Assembly: GCF_007828955.1 (NCBI RefSeq)
Contig: NZ_VIVR01000001.1
Span: 868,001 to 932,000, forward strand
Length of the DNA: 64,000 bases
Source: Kitasatospora atroaurantiaca
GTDB taxonomy: Bacteria; Actinomycetota; Actinomycetes; Streptomycetales; Streptomycetaceae
Direction of reading: 5' to 3'
Each line of letters begins with the position of its first letter. Positions within the stretch are counted from its first letter, which is position 1. A program made the position numbers and the translations under genes. Below are positions 34,834 to 44,426 of this stretch, one piece after another. The notes beneath the pieces are model-generated. The model was not told where the DNA came from and did not search any database. It worked only from the letters and a program-made list of their open reading frames with translations.

Positions 34834-35604
34834 TCAGACGGGGATCGCGACGAGTTGCCTGCCGTCCAGGGTGCGGACCTCGAAGTGGTCGATGTCGGAG
34901 CGCTGCAGAGCCGAGCCGCCGTGGGTGACGAGCGCGTCCGGAGAGCCGGGGATGCCATAGCCGGCCGGCGGGACGGACCAGGTGGTGACGGTCTGGCGTT
35001 CGCCGGTGCGGGACACGGCGACCAGGTCGCAGACCAGCGGGCCGGAGACGTTGCCGAGCCGCAGGGCCACGTGGGTGCCCCACTTCTTCGTCTCCAGGGC
35101 GACGGTGGCCACCACATGGGTCGCGGGGTCGGTCGCGGTGTGCGGCTCGCCGTGGTCCATCAGGTCCTGGGCGGGGCTGGTGGAGTGGGCGGTCACCGTA
35201 CCGCCGTGGTCGCTGCCGGCCCCCGCGGCGAGCGCCCCGGCCAGTGGTCCGCCGACGATCAGCACGGCGGCTGCGGCGACCAGGAAGAGGCGCCTGGTTC
35301 GACTGGCACGGCGGGCCTGTGTCACCTGGCCGACCAGGCGGTCCAGGAGCTCCTCGCTGGGGCGCGGCAGCGGGTCGGGAACGGTGGCGGCCTGCGGACG
35401 GCCGACCTCCGGAGGCGTGGCAGCCGGGCGGGTCGCGTCGGCGAACTCGGCGAGCAGCGGTTCGAGGCCGGAGAGTTCGTCGACCTCGGCCGTGCAGAGG
35501 GCGCAAGTGGCGAGGTGGTCCTCGAACCGGGCGCGCTCGTCCGCTTCGAGGAGACCGAGGACGTACGCGCCGGCGTCGAGGTGCTGGTCCTGCGGCGGCG
35601 TCAT
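34834..35604 (-). CDS. Zinc-finger (RskA-like) anti-sigma factor
   Basis: A 256-residue membrane protein. Residues 9-40 form the anti-sigma zinc domain with H-x3-C-x2-C (HLATCALC). A single helix (LFLVAAAAVLIVGGPLAGALAAG, about residues 108-130) is followed by an extracytoplasmic RskA domain (about 150-256). Its ATG overlaps the sigma gene stop (ATGA), so it is coupled to and should bind the ECF sigma factor encoded upstream. Confidence 0.93.
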   Translation of the reverse strand: MTPPQDQHLDAGAYVLGLLEADERARFEDHLATCALCTAEVDELSGLEPLLAEFADATRPAATPPEVGRPQAATVPDPLPRPSEELLDRLVGQVTQARRASRTRRLFLVAAAAVLIVGGPLAGALAAGAGSDHGGTVTAHSTSPAQDLMDHGEPHTATDPATHVVATVALETKKWGTHVALRLGNVSGPLVCDLVAVSRTGERQTVTTWSVPPAGYGIPGSPDALVTHGGSALQRSDIDHFEVRTLDGRQLVAIPV

Positions 35605-36176
35605 GACGTTACTCCTCGTTCCTCGAGCGCGAGCTTCAGCGAGCGAAGCGCGTAGAAGACCCGGGACCGGACGGTGCCGGGCGGTATGCCGAGTGCGTCG
35701 GCTGCCTCGTTGGCGGTGCGGCCCTTCAGATAGGTCTCGACGATGATCTCGCGGTGGGCCGGGGTGAGGTCGTCGAGTGCCTCGGAGACGGCCATCAGCC
35801 GGAGCGCCTTGTCGAGTTCGTCCTCGGCCGGCACGGCCTCCAGGTGCGAGGAGTCGACCTCCCGGGGCCGGGCGAGTCGGCCGCGATGGCCGTCGATCAC
35901 GATACGCCGGGCGACGGTGACCAGCCACGGACGCAGGGACCCCGCATCGACGTCCAGACGCTGGGCGTTGCGCCAGGCCCGAACGAGGGTCTCCTGGACC
36001 ACGTCCTCGGCCTGCTGCCGGTCACCGCCCACCAGCCGCAGCACGAAGCCGAGCAGAGGCCCGGCGTGCTCCTGGTGGAGGAGCCGTATCAGCTCCTCGT
36101 CCGGTACGGGCTCCGGACGCCCTGAAGGGTGTCGGCTGGTCAGCGGATGGTCTGTCACCGCCGTAGTGTCTCGCAC
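35601..36176 (-). CDS. ECF-type RNA polymerase sigma factor
   Basis: A 191-residue ECF sigma factor from the GTG at 36176 (GGGAG 7 nt upstream). Region 2 is readable as LLGFVLRLVGGDRQQAEDVVQETLVRAWRN and region 4 as LTPAHREIIVETYLKGRTANEAADALGIPPGTVRSRVFYALR. Together with the overlapping RskA-like anti-sigma gene it resembles the SigK/SigL-type ECF19 group. Target promoters are not identified. Confidence 0.94.
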   Translation of the reverse strand: MRDTTAVTDHPLTSRHPSGRPEPVPDEELIRLLHQEHAGPLLGFVLRLVGGDRQQAEDVVQETLVRAWRNAQRLDVDAGSLRPWLVTVARRIVIDGHRGRLARPREVDSSHLEAVPAEDELDKALRLMAVSEALDDLTPAHREIIVETYLKGRTANEAADALGIPPGTVRSRVFYALRSLKLALEERGVTS

Positions 36177-36342
36177 TCGTCAGCTCCCGGTCGAGAGCGC
36201 CCGGGCGGTCCGCGCGCTGTGCGGTCGGTACCCGCTGCCGCCCTTGGGCCGCCGCCTCCCGCTCGTACCTCTCAGTACGGTCGGCAGCCGGAATCCACTC
36301 AACGCATGGACCGGAAATCCCTTCCGGGGTTTCTCCGTCCCC

Positions 36343-36545
36343 CTCAGAGGACGGTTCCGCCACCTGCCAGGATGCACAGATCGGAGGCCTCGAGGAGCAC
36401 CTTCGCCATGCCGATGCGCACACGCTGGAGGTGGCCGAGCGGGCTCTCGCCGGTCTCGGCCCGGAACCGTCGAAGCATCGTCCTGGTGCTCACGTGGAAC
36501 GCCGCCAGGGCTTCGGCGTAGTCGGGTGGCGCCCGGATTTGTGCT
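36343..36545 (-). pseudogene. AraC-type HTH fragment (GlxA-like), truncated
   Basis: About 65 codons with the AraC helix-turn-helix sequence AALAAFHVSTRTMLRRFRAETGESPL-type pattern (key residues S-T-R-T-M-L-R-R-F, T-G-x-S-P-L). It reaches a stop at 36343 after the linker helix, so the second HTH is missing, and the N-terminal domain is absent as well. The stretch 36177-36717 otherwise holds no convincing gene. Confidence 0.7.
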
Positions 36546-36668
36546 CAGGGAGGCCGACTTCGACAAGATCAAGACGGTTGGCGTGAACGCCATGTCATGG
36601 GTGGGGGCGGCGGCGTCCCGCCACGGTGCGAAACCGCCGCCCATCCTCCGTCCCAGCCCTTGCCTCAC

Positions 36669-36685
36669 CTATCGAAAGTCGATAG
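36669..36685. promoter_or_regulatory. Palindromic operator upstream of DUF2975/Cro pair
   Basis: Perfect palindrome CTATCGA-AAG-TCGATAG, 33 nt upstream of the DUF2975 start. It probably overlaps the promoter and is the natural candidate site for the Cro-like repressor encoded by the second gene. Confidence 0.55.
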
Positions 36686-36717
36686 ATTCCCATCGCAACT
36701 CGATGGAGGGATGGGTC

Positions 36718-37203
36718 ATGGGAAAGCTGACAGTGCGTGCGCTGCGCGCCGTGCTCGCGGTGGTGCTCGCCGGCACCGTGTTCGTACAGGCGTTGATGGT
36801 GTGGGCGTTGGCCACCGATCCGGAGGACGGGTCGCTCCCGCTGACCCCGCTGCGCGTGATCACGATCCTGGGGATGGTGTCGGCCCAGGTCGCCCTGGTC
36901 TGTGTATGGCGGCTGGTGGCGATGGTGCGACGCGGAACCGTGTTCTCCCCCGCCGCCTTCCGGTACGTGGACGGCGTGATCGGCGCGATCGTGGCGGCTG
37001 CCCTCGTGTGGTTCGCGGTCACGGCCCTCAATGCGCCGGGCCAGCGGGACGACCCGGGCGTCACCGTGATCATGGGCGGGGTTGGCGTGGCCATCCTGGG
37101 GGTCGCGCTCATCGTGCTCGTGCTGCGGATGCTGCTCGCCCAGGCCGTCGCGCGCGACGTCGAAGCGGCGCAGATGCAGGCCGAGTTGGACGAGGTGATC
37201 TGA
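36718..37203 (+). CDS. DUF2975 membrane protein
   Basis: A 161-residue protein from the ATG at 36718, with GGAGGG 7 nt upstream. Four hydrophobic helices (AVLAVVLAGTVFVQALMVWAL; VITILGMVSAQVALVCVW; VIGAIVAAALVWFAV; VAILGVALIVLVLRMLL) match the DUF2975 family (YoaS type). Its stop overlaps the ATG of the Cro-like gene (TGATG), the universal arrangement for this pair. Function is unknown, possibly membrane-stress sensing. Confidence 0.9.
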   Translation: MGKLTVRALRAVLAVVLAGTVFVQALMVWALATDPEDGSLPLTPLRVITILGMVSAQVALVCVWRLVAMVRRGTVFSPAAFRYVDGVIGAIVAAALVWFAVTALNAPGQRDDPGVTVIMGGVGVAILGVALIVLVLRMLLAQAVARDVEAAQMQAELDEVI

Positions 37204-37424
37204 TGCCGATCGCCGTCGACATCGACGTGATGCTGGCCAGGCGGAAGATGTCCGTGGGCGAGCTCGCGGACCGCGTAGGGATCACTCCCGCCAACCTGGC
37301 GGTACTCAAGAACGGCCGCGCCAAGGCGGTACGCTTCGCGACGCTCGCCGCGCTCTGCGAGGTGCTCAAGTGCCAGCCGGGCGACCTGCTGCGCTGGGAG
37401 GCCGAGGACGCCGCGGGCGGATGA
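37203..37424 (+). CDS. Cro/C1-type HTH regulator (YozG-like)
   Basis: A 73-residue protein that is a single helix-turn-helix (MSVGELADRVGITPANLAVLKNG) with the family ending EVLKCQPGDLLRWE. It is translationally coupled to the DUF2975 gene and probably represses it through the palindrome at 36669-36685. Confidence 0.92.
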   Translation: MPIAVDIDVMLARRKMSVGELADRVGITPANLAVLKNGRAKAVRFATLAALCEVLKCQPGDLLRWEAEDAAGG

Positions 37425-37494
37425 CGCGCCCCAGGGCGGGCGTGAGAACGCCTGGCACCACCGGCCGGTGCCGCGGCACGTGGACCGCATGAAC

Positions 37495-37640
37495 GTGGAT
37501 CGCCGATCGCCCGCAGCACCGTCCCGACCTCGTTGGACAGATTCCGGTTGACCTGCACCGCACCGTCCTGGTCGACGATCGCGACCTGCGAACGTCGACC
37601 TCCCCACCGCAAACCCCAGGGGGCCGCTGGTTGGCCGACA
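37495..37640 (-). mobile_element. IS110-family transposase N-terminal fragment
   Basis: One minus-strand frame reads WGGRRSQVAIVDQDGAVQV followed by NRNLSNEVGTVLRAIGD, resembling the start of the DEDD catalytic domain of IS110 transposases. There is no start codon, no downstream transposase and no second domain, so it is a remnant. It directly follows, and interrupts, the GlxA-like fragment at 37660. Confidence 0.5.
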
Positions 37641-37659
37641 GGCGCGGTGGCACCGGGGG

Positions 37660-38145
37660 CCGGATGATGAGGGCCTTCTCGTCCACCGTCGCCTGCGGGT
37701 AGCGAGCGGCCAGGGCCCGGGCGAACAGCCAGGCGGTCGTCGCCCGGCGCCCGTCGAGCAGCCCGGCCTCCCCGAGGAGGAACGCCCCGAGACAGATCGA
37801 CGCGATCGGCACCCCGCGCCCGGCGAGCTGCCCGATCACATCGACCTCTCTGCCAAGGGCGCCCATCCGAGCATCCAGATCCTGGGTCGGGAGCAGCTCG
37901 AAGCCCGGTACGACCAGGAGGTCGAGCGAGGTGGGCACGGCGACCACGCCGACGGGGACACCGCCGGAGGCGGTCACCCGGCGGCGGGCGGCCACGATCG
38001 CGACCTCGAACCTGGGCGCCGTGTCGCCGTGGAGGTGCCCGGCAACCTGGTTCGCCACCGTCATCAGGTCGGCGAATCCGAACGCCTCCGAGGCGAAGCA
38101 CCCGTTGAAGGCCAGGACGCCGATTCGGTACGGTACGTGATTCAT
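37660..38145 (-). pseudogene. GlxA-type regulator, DJ-1/PfpI half only
   Basis: About 160 codons of a DJ-1/PfpI amidase-like domain: YRIGVLAFNGCFASEAFGFADL at the N terminus, LLVVPGFELL, and the nucleophile-elbow region ASICLGAFLLGEAGLL. Homology ends near VDEKALIIR at about 37660; the frame stays open to 37366 with unrelated sequence, part of it IS110-like in another frame. The AraC helix-turn-helix that should follow is absent here. AraC-type pieces lie at 36343-36545 (minus) and 38806-39060 (plus). Confidence 0.75.
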
Positions 38146-38265
38146 ATGGCGAGATTACCCCCGGAAGAGGGCGATCCCGCCCCTCGGCAGAAACGTGAGC
38201 GCGGGAGACGATCTCTCTCGGAGGACGGCACTTTTCGCCGGCCCATCACCGAGGAGGACATCCCC

Positions 38266-38805
38266 ATGACCGTCACCGGCGAACTGCTGAAGCGGAACCA
38301 GGTACACGCCGAGCACCACCCCCGGCGCGCCTCGTCCATGGTGCCGTCGCTCCAGACCGTTCTGATCACCTGCTGCGACCACCGGGTCGACCCCGCCCAC
38401 GTGCTGGGGCTGCGACTCGACGAGGCCGTGGTGATCCGCAACGAGGGCGGCCGGGTCACACCGGACGTGCTACGGACGCTGACGACCCTCGCCACCGTGG
38501 CCCTCGTCGAGAACCTGGACCTGGACGTCGAGATCGTCGTCATGCACCACACCGACTGCGGCACCTCCCGCCTTGCCCGACCGGAGCACGCCGCCCTCGC
38601 CGCACAGATCTTCGGCGTCAGCGAGGACGAGCTCGACGCCAAGCACCTCACGGACCCGGTCGCCGCGGTAAAGGCAGACCTGCACCTCCTTCGCAACACA
38701 CCGCTCATCCCCACCGACATCCGCTTGGCCGGCCTCGTCTACGACGTGGAGACCGGCACGGTCGACCGGGTCGAGAACGGCGGCCCCACACCGTCGATTC
38801 GGATG
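38266..38805 (+). CDS. Beta-class carbonic anhydrase, 3' end fused to foreign sequence
   Basis: ATG at 38266 with GAGGAGG upstream. The beta-CA zinc site is readable: Cys and Asp-Arg in ITCCDHRVDP, then HHTDCG, about 58 residues apart. The normal family end (GLVYDVETGTV) is at about 38760. No stop follows; the frame runs into an AraC-type remnant and on to 39351, giving a predicted 361-residue protein with an aberrant tail. Reversible CO2 hydration is expected from the core. A rearrangement deleted the original stop. Confidence 0.85.
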
Positions 38806-39060
38806 CCAGGCGCCGCCGAGCAGCTGCAGCTGAGCATGCGTCACTTCTCGTGGCTGTTCCGCCGGCGCACGGGCAGCACGCCCCGCTGCGTTCATCGGAG
38901 CCGTCCGGTTGGAGGCCGCGCGCCGCCTGCTGGAGGACACCGAGCAGAGCCTGCCCGAGGTCGCGGCCGCGAGCGGGCCCGCCTCGGTGGAGGCGCTGCA
39001 CCGAGCCTTCCACCGACGGCTCGTCACCACCCCCGCCGAATACCGCCGCCGCTTCCGCCA
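38806..39060 (+). pseudogene. AraC-type HTH remnant with one frameshift
   Basis: In the carbonic anhydrase frame the sequence AEQLQLSMRHFSWLFRRRTGSTP is the first AraC helix-turn-helix. After a CCCC run near 38881 the homology moves to the next frame: FIGAVRLEAARRLLEDTEQ, then SVEALHRAFHRRLVTTPAEYRRRF, the second HTH. One extra C would explain the shift. It is the C-terminal half of a GlxA-like regulator. Confidence 0.75.
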
Positions 39061-39086
39061 CCACGACCAACGAAGAGAGCCCACTC

Positions 39087-39680
39087 GTGCCACTGTCCCC
39101 GTTCCCTGACTCACCGCTCGCTCGCGCAGCCGACCAGCTGCTGCACACCGCCTGCCCGCCCACCCTGGTGGCCCACTGCCACCGCACCTACCGCTTCGGC
39201 GCCGCCCTCCTCGACGGACGGCAGGGCGCCTTCGACGCGGAAGCCCTGTTCATCGCCGCCGCCCTGCACGACCTTGCTCTGGTCGAAGCGTACGACGACC
39301 CCGTTACCCCGTTCGAGTTGCACGGATCTCGGCTGGCTGCACAGGAGTTGACCACCCGCGGGGCGCGGCCCGAGCTGGTCGAGCTGGTCCGGGACGCGAT
39401 CGCCCTGCACATGGAGATCAGCACGGCCGACGACCCCCGGCCCGAGGTAGCCGCGGTCCACCTGGGCGCCGTGGCGGACGTCATCGGCCTACGCCTGGAC
39501 CAGCTTCCGCCCGAACTGGTCGCCGAGGTGCTCGAACGCCACCCCCGGCAGGGGTTCTCCGCCTATGTGACCAAGGCAATGACCCGGCAGGCGACCGCTA
39601 AACCGGACTCGACGATCGCCGCCCTGTTCCAGCACGCGCGCTTCCTCGACCTGGTCGCCGCAGCCCCGTTCAACGACTGA
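39087..39680 (+). CDS. HD-domain protein
   Basis: About 197 residues from a GTG at 39087 (GAAGAGAG upstream). The HD motif is visible as AHCHRTYRFG ... ALFIAAALHDLALV, with later His in HGSRLAAQEL and ALHMEI. This family of small metal-dependent phosphohydrolase-like proteins often lies next to GlxA-type AraC regulators, which agrees with the AraC remnants upstream. Substrate is unknown. Confidence 0.85.
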   Translation: MPLSPFPDSPLARAADQLLHTACPPTLVAHCHRTYRFGAALLDGRQGAFDAEALFIAAALHDLALVEAYDDPVTPFELHGSRLAAQELTTRGARPELVELVRDAIALHMEISTADDPRPEVAAVHLGAVADVIGLRLDQLPPELVAEVLERHPRQGFSAYVTKAMTRQATAKPDSTIAALFQHARFLDLVAAAPFND

Positions 39681-39832
39681 CCGCCACGCTACGAAGAGAC
39701 CATGTCCTCGTCGCGGGCTTCGGCAGCTCGTCCTCGGCCACGACCGGGGGCGCTGATGAGGATTCGAGAAATCCCCAGGACTGCATCTCGCCCACATGCC
39801 GCGCGCCCCACGTGAGAATCAGGAGCCTACCG

Positions 39833-40780
39833 ATGCATGACGGCCCGACCGGGACGCCACCACCGAGCAATCCCGCCCCGCAGCCCCCGCCCCAGCCGCC
39901 CGCGTACGGGCAGCCGGCACCCCGGCCCCCGTCCGGGCCGCGCCTCATGGGGCCTCCCCCGCCCGACCCTGGGCAGCTGCCGCTGCCGCCGGCCGGTTAC
40001 GGTCCGGGCCACCCGCCGCCGGTACCGGCCGCGCCCGCGTCGTCCCGCAAGCCGCTCTGGATCGCTCTGGGCGTGATCTGCGCTCTGGTGCTGGCTGGCA
40101 CCGCGACGGCCGTGGTGAACCAGAAGGACGGGGCCCCCGTGGGCTCCGCCGCCGGGGGCGCGCCGGCGACGGCCGCCGACGGCGCAGGCACGACGAAGGG
40201 GACCGGCGGCGCAGGCACGACGAAGGGGACCGGCGGAGCGAACGGCGGGACGAACAACGCCCCGACGGCGAAGCAGGTGCCCGGCCGCTTCAAGGTGGTC
40301 CTGCCCGACAGCTTCCTCGGCCTGCCGCGTGCGGATGACGACCCCGCGTTCGCGGGCGTGCGGGAGGCGACGCTCAGCATCTTCAAGTCCCAGCCCGATC
40401 TGCACCTGGACATGGCGATCTATTCGAACCTGCTGAAAACCGTGGTCGGCGTGGCCGGTGAGAGCGACACCGACTTCCCGTCGAAGGAGGAGGCGATGCA
40501 GCTGGTGTCGGCGCCGGAGCAGTCGGCGCCGGGCGTGACCATCATCAACGATTCTCTCAAGAACATGGACCCGGGCCCACAAGGCGGGCTGATGCGCTGC
40601 CGAGGGGTGACCACCAGGTTCGAGGGCGCGAACATGACGACGGTGATGGCCGAGTGCTACTGGGTGGGGGACAACACCTTCGGCGCGTTCAGCGAGGAGT
40701 TCAGTCTCGACGACCCCGGCATGTCGAAGACCGCCGCCCACACCCGCCAGTTCCGCGCCGCCACCGAGAAGCCGAAGTAG
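39833..40780 (+). CDS. Proline-rich membrane-anchored protein, unknown
   Basis: A 315-residue protein from the ATG at 39833 with AGGAG 8 nt upstream. Residues 1-70 are Pro/Gly-rich and cytoplasmic; a single helix (LWIALGVICALVLAGTATAVV, about 74-95) follows; then a low-complexity linker with two copies of GAGTTKGTGG; and a 180-residue extracytoplasmic domain (VPGRFKVVLPDSFLGLPR ... AHTRQFRAATEK) with a pair of cysteines in MRCRGV and MAECYW. This architecture is common for streptomycete surface proteins; function is unknown. Confidence 0.75.
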   Translation: MHDGPTGTPPPSNPAPQPPPQPPAYGQPAPRPPSGPRLMGPPPPDPGQLPLPPAGYGPGHPPPVPAAPASSRKPLWIALGVICALVLAGTATAVVNQKDGAPVGSAAGGAPATAADGAGTTKGTGGAGTTKGTGGANGGTNNAPTAKQVPGRFKVVLPDSFLGLPRADDDPAFAGVREATLSIFKSQPDLHLDMAIYSNLLKTVVGVAGESDTDFPSKEEAMQLVSAPEQSAPGVTIINDSLKNMDPGPQGGLMRCRGVTTRFEGANMTTVMAECYWVGDNTFGAFSEEFSLDDPGMSKTAAHTRQFRAATEKPK

Positions 40781-40831
40781 CCGAAGCGGCGTCGAGCCCC
40801 GGTTGCCGCCCTGTCGGCCGTCGGCAGCGTA

Positions 40832-40870
40832 GTCGGCGGGCGGCGTCGGCGGGCGGCGTCGGCGGGCGGC
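40832..40870. repeat. Tandem 13-bp repeat, three copies
   Basis: Three perfect copies of GTCGGCGGGCGGC at 40832, 40845 and 40858, directly next to the IS5 remnant. Probably slippage in GC-rich non-coding DNA. Confidence 0.85.
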
Positions 40871-40982
40871 CCGAATGCCCGCCGACCGACCGGTGCCCGG
40901 CTTTCCACGCCGCGATCGCCGGCTCGATCAACGCCCACTGCTCATCCGATAGGTCGCTCCGGTACGGCTTGTGTCCACTCAC
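40860..40982 (-). mobile_element. IS5-family transposase N-terminal remnant
   Basis: Minus-strand GTG at 40982 opens YRSDLSDEQWALIEPAIAAW and continues to GRPP, the conserved start of IS5-group transposases. Homology is lost after about 40 codons and no transposase core follows. The stretch 40781-41083 has no gene otherwise. Confidence 0.7.
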
Positions 40983-41083
40983 CCGGGCACCCCAACGCGG
41001 CCAAGCCGCCCGACCACACCGGACGCCGCAGAACCACACGATCAGGCGACCACGAACCGGACATCGGCTCACGTATCGCCCTC

Positions 41084-41754
<671 letters not shown>

Positions 41755-41758
<4 letters not shown>

Positions 41759-44304
41759 TCCGTGGCCTCTCCGGGTGGCGTGTCGGGCACGAGTCGGACG
41801 GCGGGCAGGGTGAGCAGCATGGTGGTGCCACCGCCCGGGGTGTCCTCGACCTCGAGAGTCCCGCCCATGGCCTCGGCGAGGCCGCGGGAGAGCGCGAGCC
41901 CGAGGCCGACACCGGTGGTGTTGTCGGTGTCGCCGAGGCGCTGGAAGGGCAGGAAGACGCGGTCGCGGTCCTCGGGGGCGATGCCGGGGCCACGGTCGAT
42001 CACCCGGATCTCCACCAGGTCCCGGTGACTGCTGGCGGTCACCAGTACGGGCGCCCAGGGGGCGTTGTGGCGCAGCGCGTTGGTGATGACGTTGGCCAGG
42101 ACGCGTTCCAGCAGCGGCGGGTCGGCGAGCACGGCCGGGGCCGAGTCGAGGTCGAGCGGCTGGACGGGAGCCTCGGGGTCGGCCAGCGAGTCGACCGCCC
42201 GGGGCAGCACCTCGTCGAGGTGGGTGGCCGCCAGGTGGAGGGTCAGCGCACCGGCCTGGAGGCGGCTCATGTCGAGCAGGTTGTCCACCAGCCCGGTCAG
42301 CTTCACGAGTGACTCGTCTGCCGTGGCGAGGAGTTCGGCCTGGTCCTCGGCCGAGAACTCGACGTCCGGGCTGCGCAGTGAGCCGACGGAGGCGCGGGCG
42401 GCGGCCAGGGGCGTACGGAGATCGTGGCTGACGGCCGCCAGCAGGGCGGTGCGCATCCGGTCGGCGGCCTTGATCGGCTCGACCTCGGCGGCGACCGTGG
42501 CGAGCCGGTCGCGTTCCAGGGCGACGGCGACGTGGGCGGCGAACGCGGCGAGGACGCGCTGGTCGGCGGCGGGCAGCCGACGGCCGGCCAGGATGAGCAA
42601 CGCGTCGGCGCCGACCGGGACTTCGGTGACCACCCGGTCCGGCGCGGGTTCGCCGCCCGAGTCGCTGCGGGCGAGCACCTCGCCGCCGGTCCGCTCCAGC
42701 AGGGCGACGGAGTCCATGCCGAAGGCCGTACGGGACTTCTCCAGCAGCGCGGGCAGCGCGTCGGCACCGCGCAGGACGCTGCCCGCGAGGGTGGAGAGGG
42801 TCTCGGCCTCGGCGGTGGCCCGGGCGGCGCGGCTGGTCAGCTTGGTGGCATGGTCGACCACGGTGGAGACGGTGAGCGCGACGGCGGCGAAGACCATCAG
42901 CGCGATCACGTTGTTGGTCTCGCCGATGGTGAAGGTGTGGACGGGCGGGATGAAGTAGTAGTTGAGCAGCAGGGACGCGACCAGCGAGGCCAGCAGGGCG
43001 GAGACCGCGCCGCCGAGCAACGCCACGGCCACCACGCCGAGTTGGAAGATCAGGGCGACGGTCGTGAGATTCAGGCCGTTCACCTGGGACAGGACCGCGG
43101 TCAGCAGGGTCGGCAGGACCGCGCCGGCCAGGTACCCGGCGACGGTCCGCCGCGTGGAGTGGCGGCGGCCGAGGGAGGGCAGCCGGCCGCGGCCGGTGAA
43201 CTCGTGGGTCACCATGTGGACGTCGATGTCCTCGGACGCGTCCACGGTGGTCTCGCCGATCCCCGGGCCGGTGAGGAAGCGGTTGATCCGGCCCCGCCGG
43301 CTGGTGCCGAGGACGAGCTGAGTGGCGTCGCGGCCGCGCGCGAAGGCCAGCAATGAGGTGGGGATGTCGTCGCCGACCACCACGTGGTAGCTGCCGCCGA
43401 GGGTCTCCACCAGCTGCCGCTGCTCGGCCAGCGCGCCCGGCGAGGCGCCGGCCAGACCGTCGCTGCGGGTGATGTGGACGGCGAGCAGTTCGCCGCCGGC
43501 GGTGCGGTCGGCGATCCTGGCGCCCCGGCGGATCAGGGTCTCGCCCTCGGGGCCCCCGGTGAGCGCGACCACCACGCGTTCGCGGGTCTCCCAGACCCGG
43601 TCGATGTTGTGGCTCGCCCGGTAGTCGCGCAGTCCCTCGTCCACCCGCCCGGCGACCCAGAGGAGGGCGAGCTCCCGAAGGGCCGTCAGGTTACCGACGC
43701 GGAAGTAGTTGGAGAGCGCGGCGTCCACCTTCTCGGCCTTGTAGACGTTGCCGTGGGCCATCCGGCGGCGCAGCGCCTGCGGTGCCATGTCGACCAGCTC
43801 GATCTGGTCGGCACGACGGACCACCTCGTCGGGGACGGTCTCGCGCTGCGGGATGCCGGTGATCTTCTGGACGACGTCGTTCAGCGACTCCAGGTGCTGG
43901 ATGTTGACGGTGGTGATCACGTCGACGCCCGCCTCGAGGAGCTCCTCGATGTCCTGCCAGCGCTTGGCGTTGCGCCCGCCCGGGATGTTGGTGTGCGCCA
44001 GCTCGTCCACCAGGGCCACCGAGGGCTTACGGGCGAGCAGCGCGTCGAGGTCCATCTCGGCGAACTCGGTGCCCCGGTAGGTACGGGTGAGCCGTGGTAC
44101 GACGTCGAGGCCCTGGAGCATGTTCTCGGTGTGCCGCCGGCCGTGGCACTCGATCCAGCCGACCACCACGTCCGCGCCGCGCTCCTGTCTGCGCCTGGCC
44201 TCGTCCAGCATCCGGTACGTCTTGCCGACGCCCGGGGCCGAACCGAGGTACACCCTCAGCCTGCCGCGGCGGGTGAGAGTGCCGGGGGTGAGGTCGCGGG
44301 CCAT
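41755..44304 (-). CDS. kdpD: KdpD sensor histidine kinase
   Basis: An 849-residue protein. Order of domains: KdpD N-terminal domain with Walker A GSAPGVGKT (residues about 20-230); a USP domain (about 245-375); DUF4118 with four membrane helices (about 395-490); a GAF-like region; the His-box AVSHDLRTPLAAAR (about 625); and an HATPase domain with NALRHNA and GVGLGLALSRGLAEAMGG. It senses K+ limitation or turgor and phosphorylates KdpE. The gene is separated from kdpC by a terminator-like hairpin, so kdpDE may have its own promoter. Confidence 0.96.
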
Positions 44305-44364
44305 GGGCGCTGCTCTTTCCTACGAGGGCGGCTGCTACGAGGGCGGCGGGGAAACGGGCGGCAG

Positions 44365-44401
44365 CCGGCCCGGTGCGGGGGGACTCCCCACGCCGGGCCG
44401 G
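44365..44401 (-). terminator. Hairpin after kdpC
   Basis: About 16-bp GC-rich stem with one wobble and one mismatch, 26 nt after the kdpC stop and before kdpD. A direct repeat CTACGAGGGCGGC (two copies, 44319-44346) lies beyond it. Confidence 0.6.
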
Positions 44402-44426
44402 CCGGTTTCTCACAGCTGATGCATCA

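Noticed and set aside
36180..36668. 162-codon minus frame
   Set aside because: No homology in this frame; the AraC-type fragment lies in a different frame of the same strand.
40832..40870. Possible CRISPR-like repeats
   Set aside because: The three 13-bp units are directly adjacent with no spacers; simple tandem repeat.
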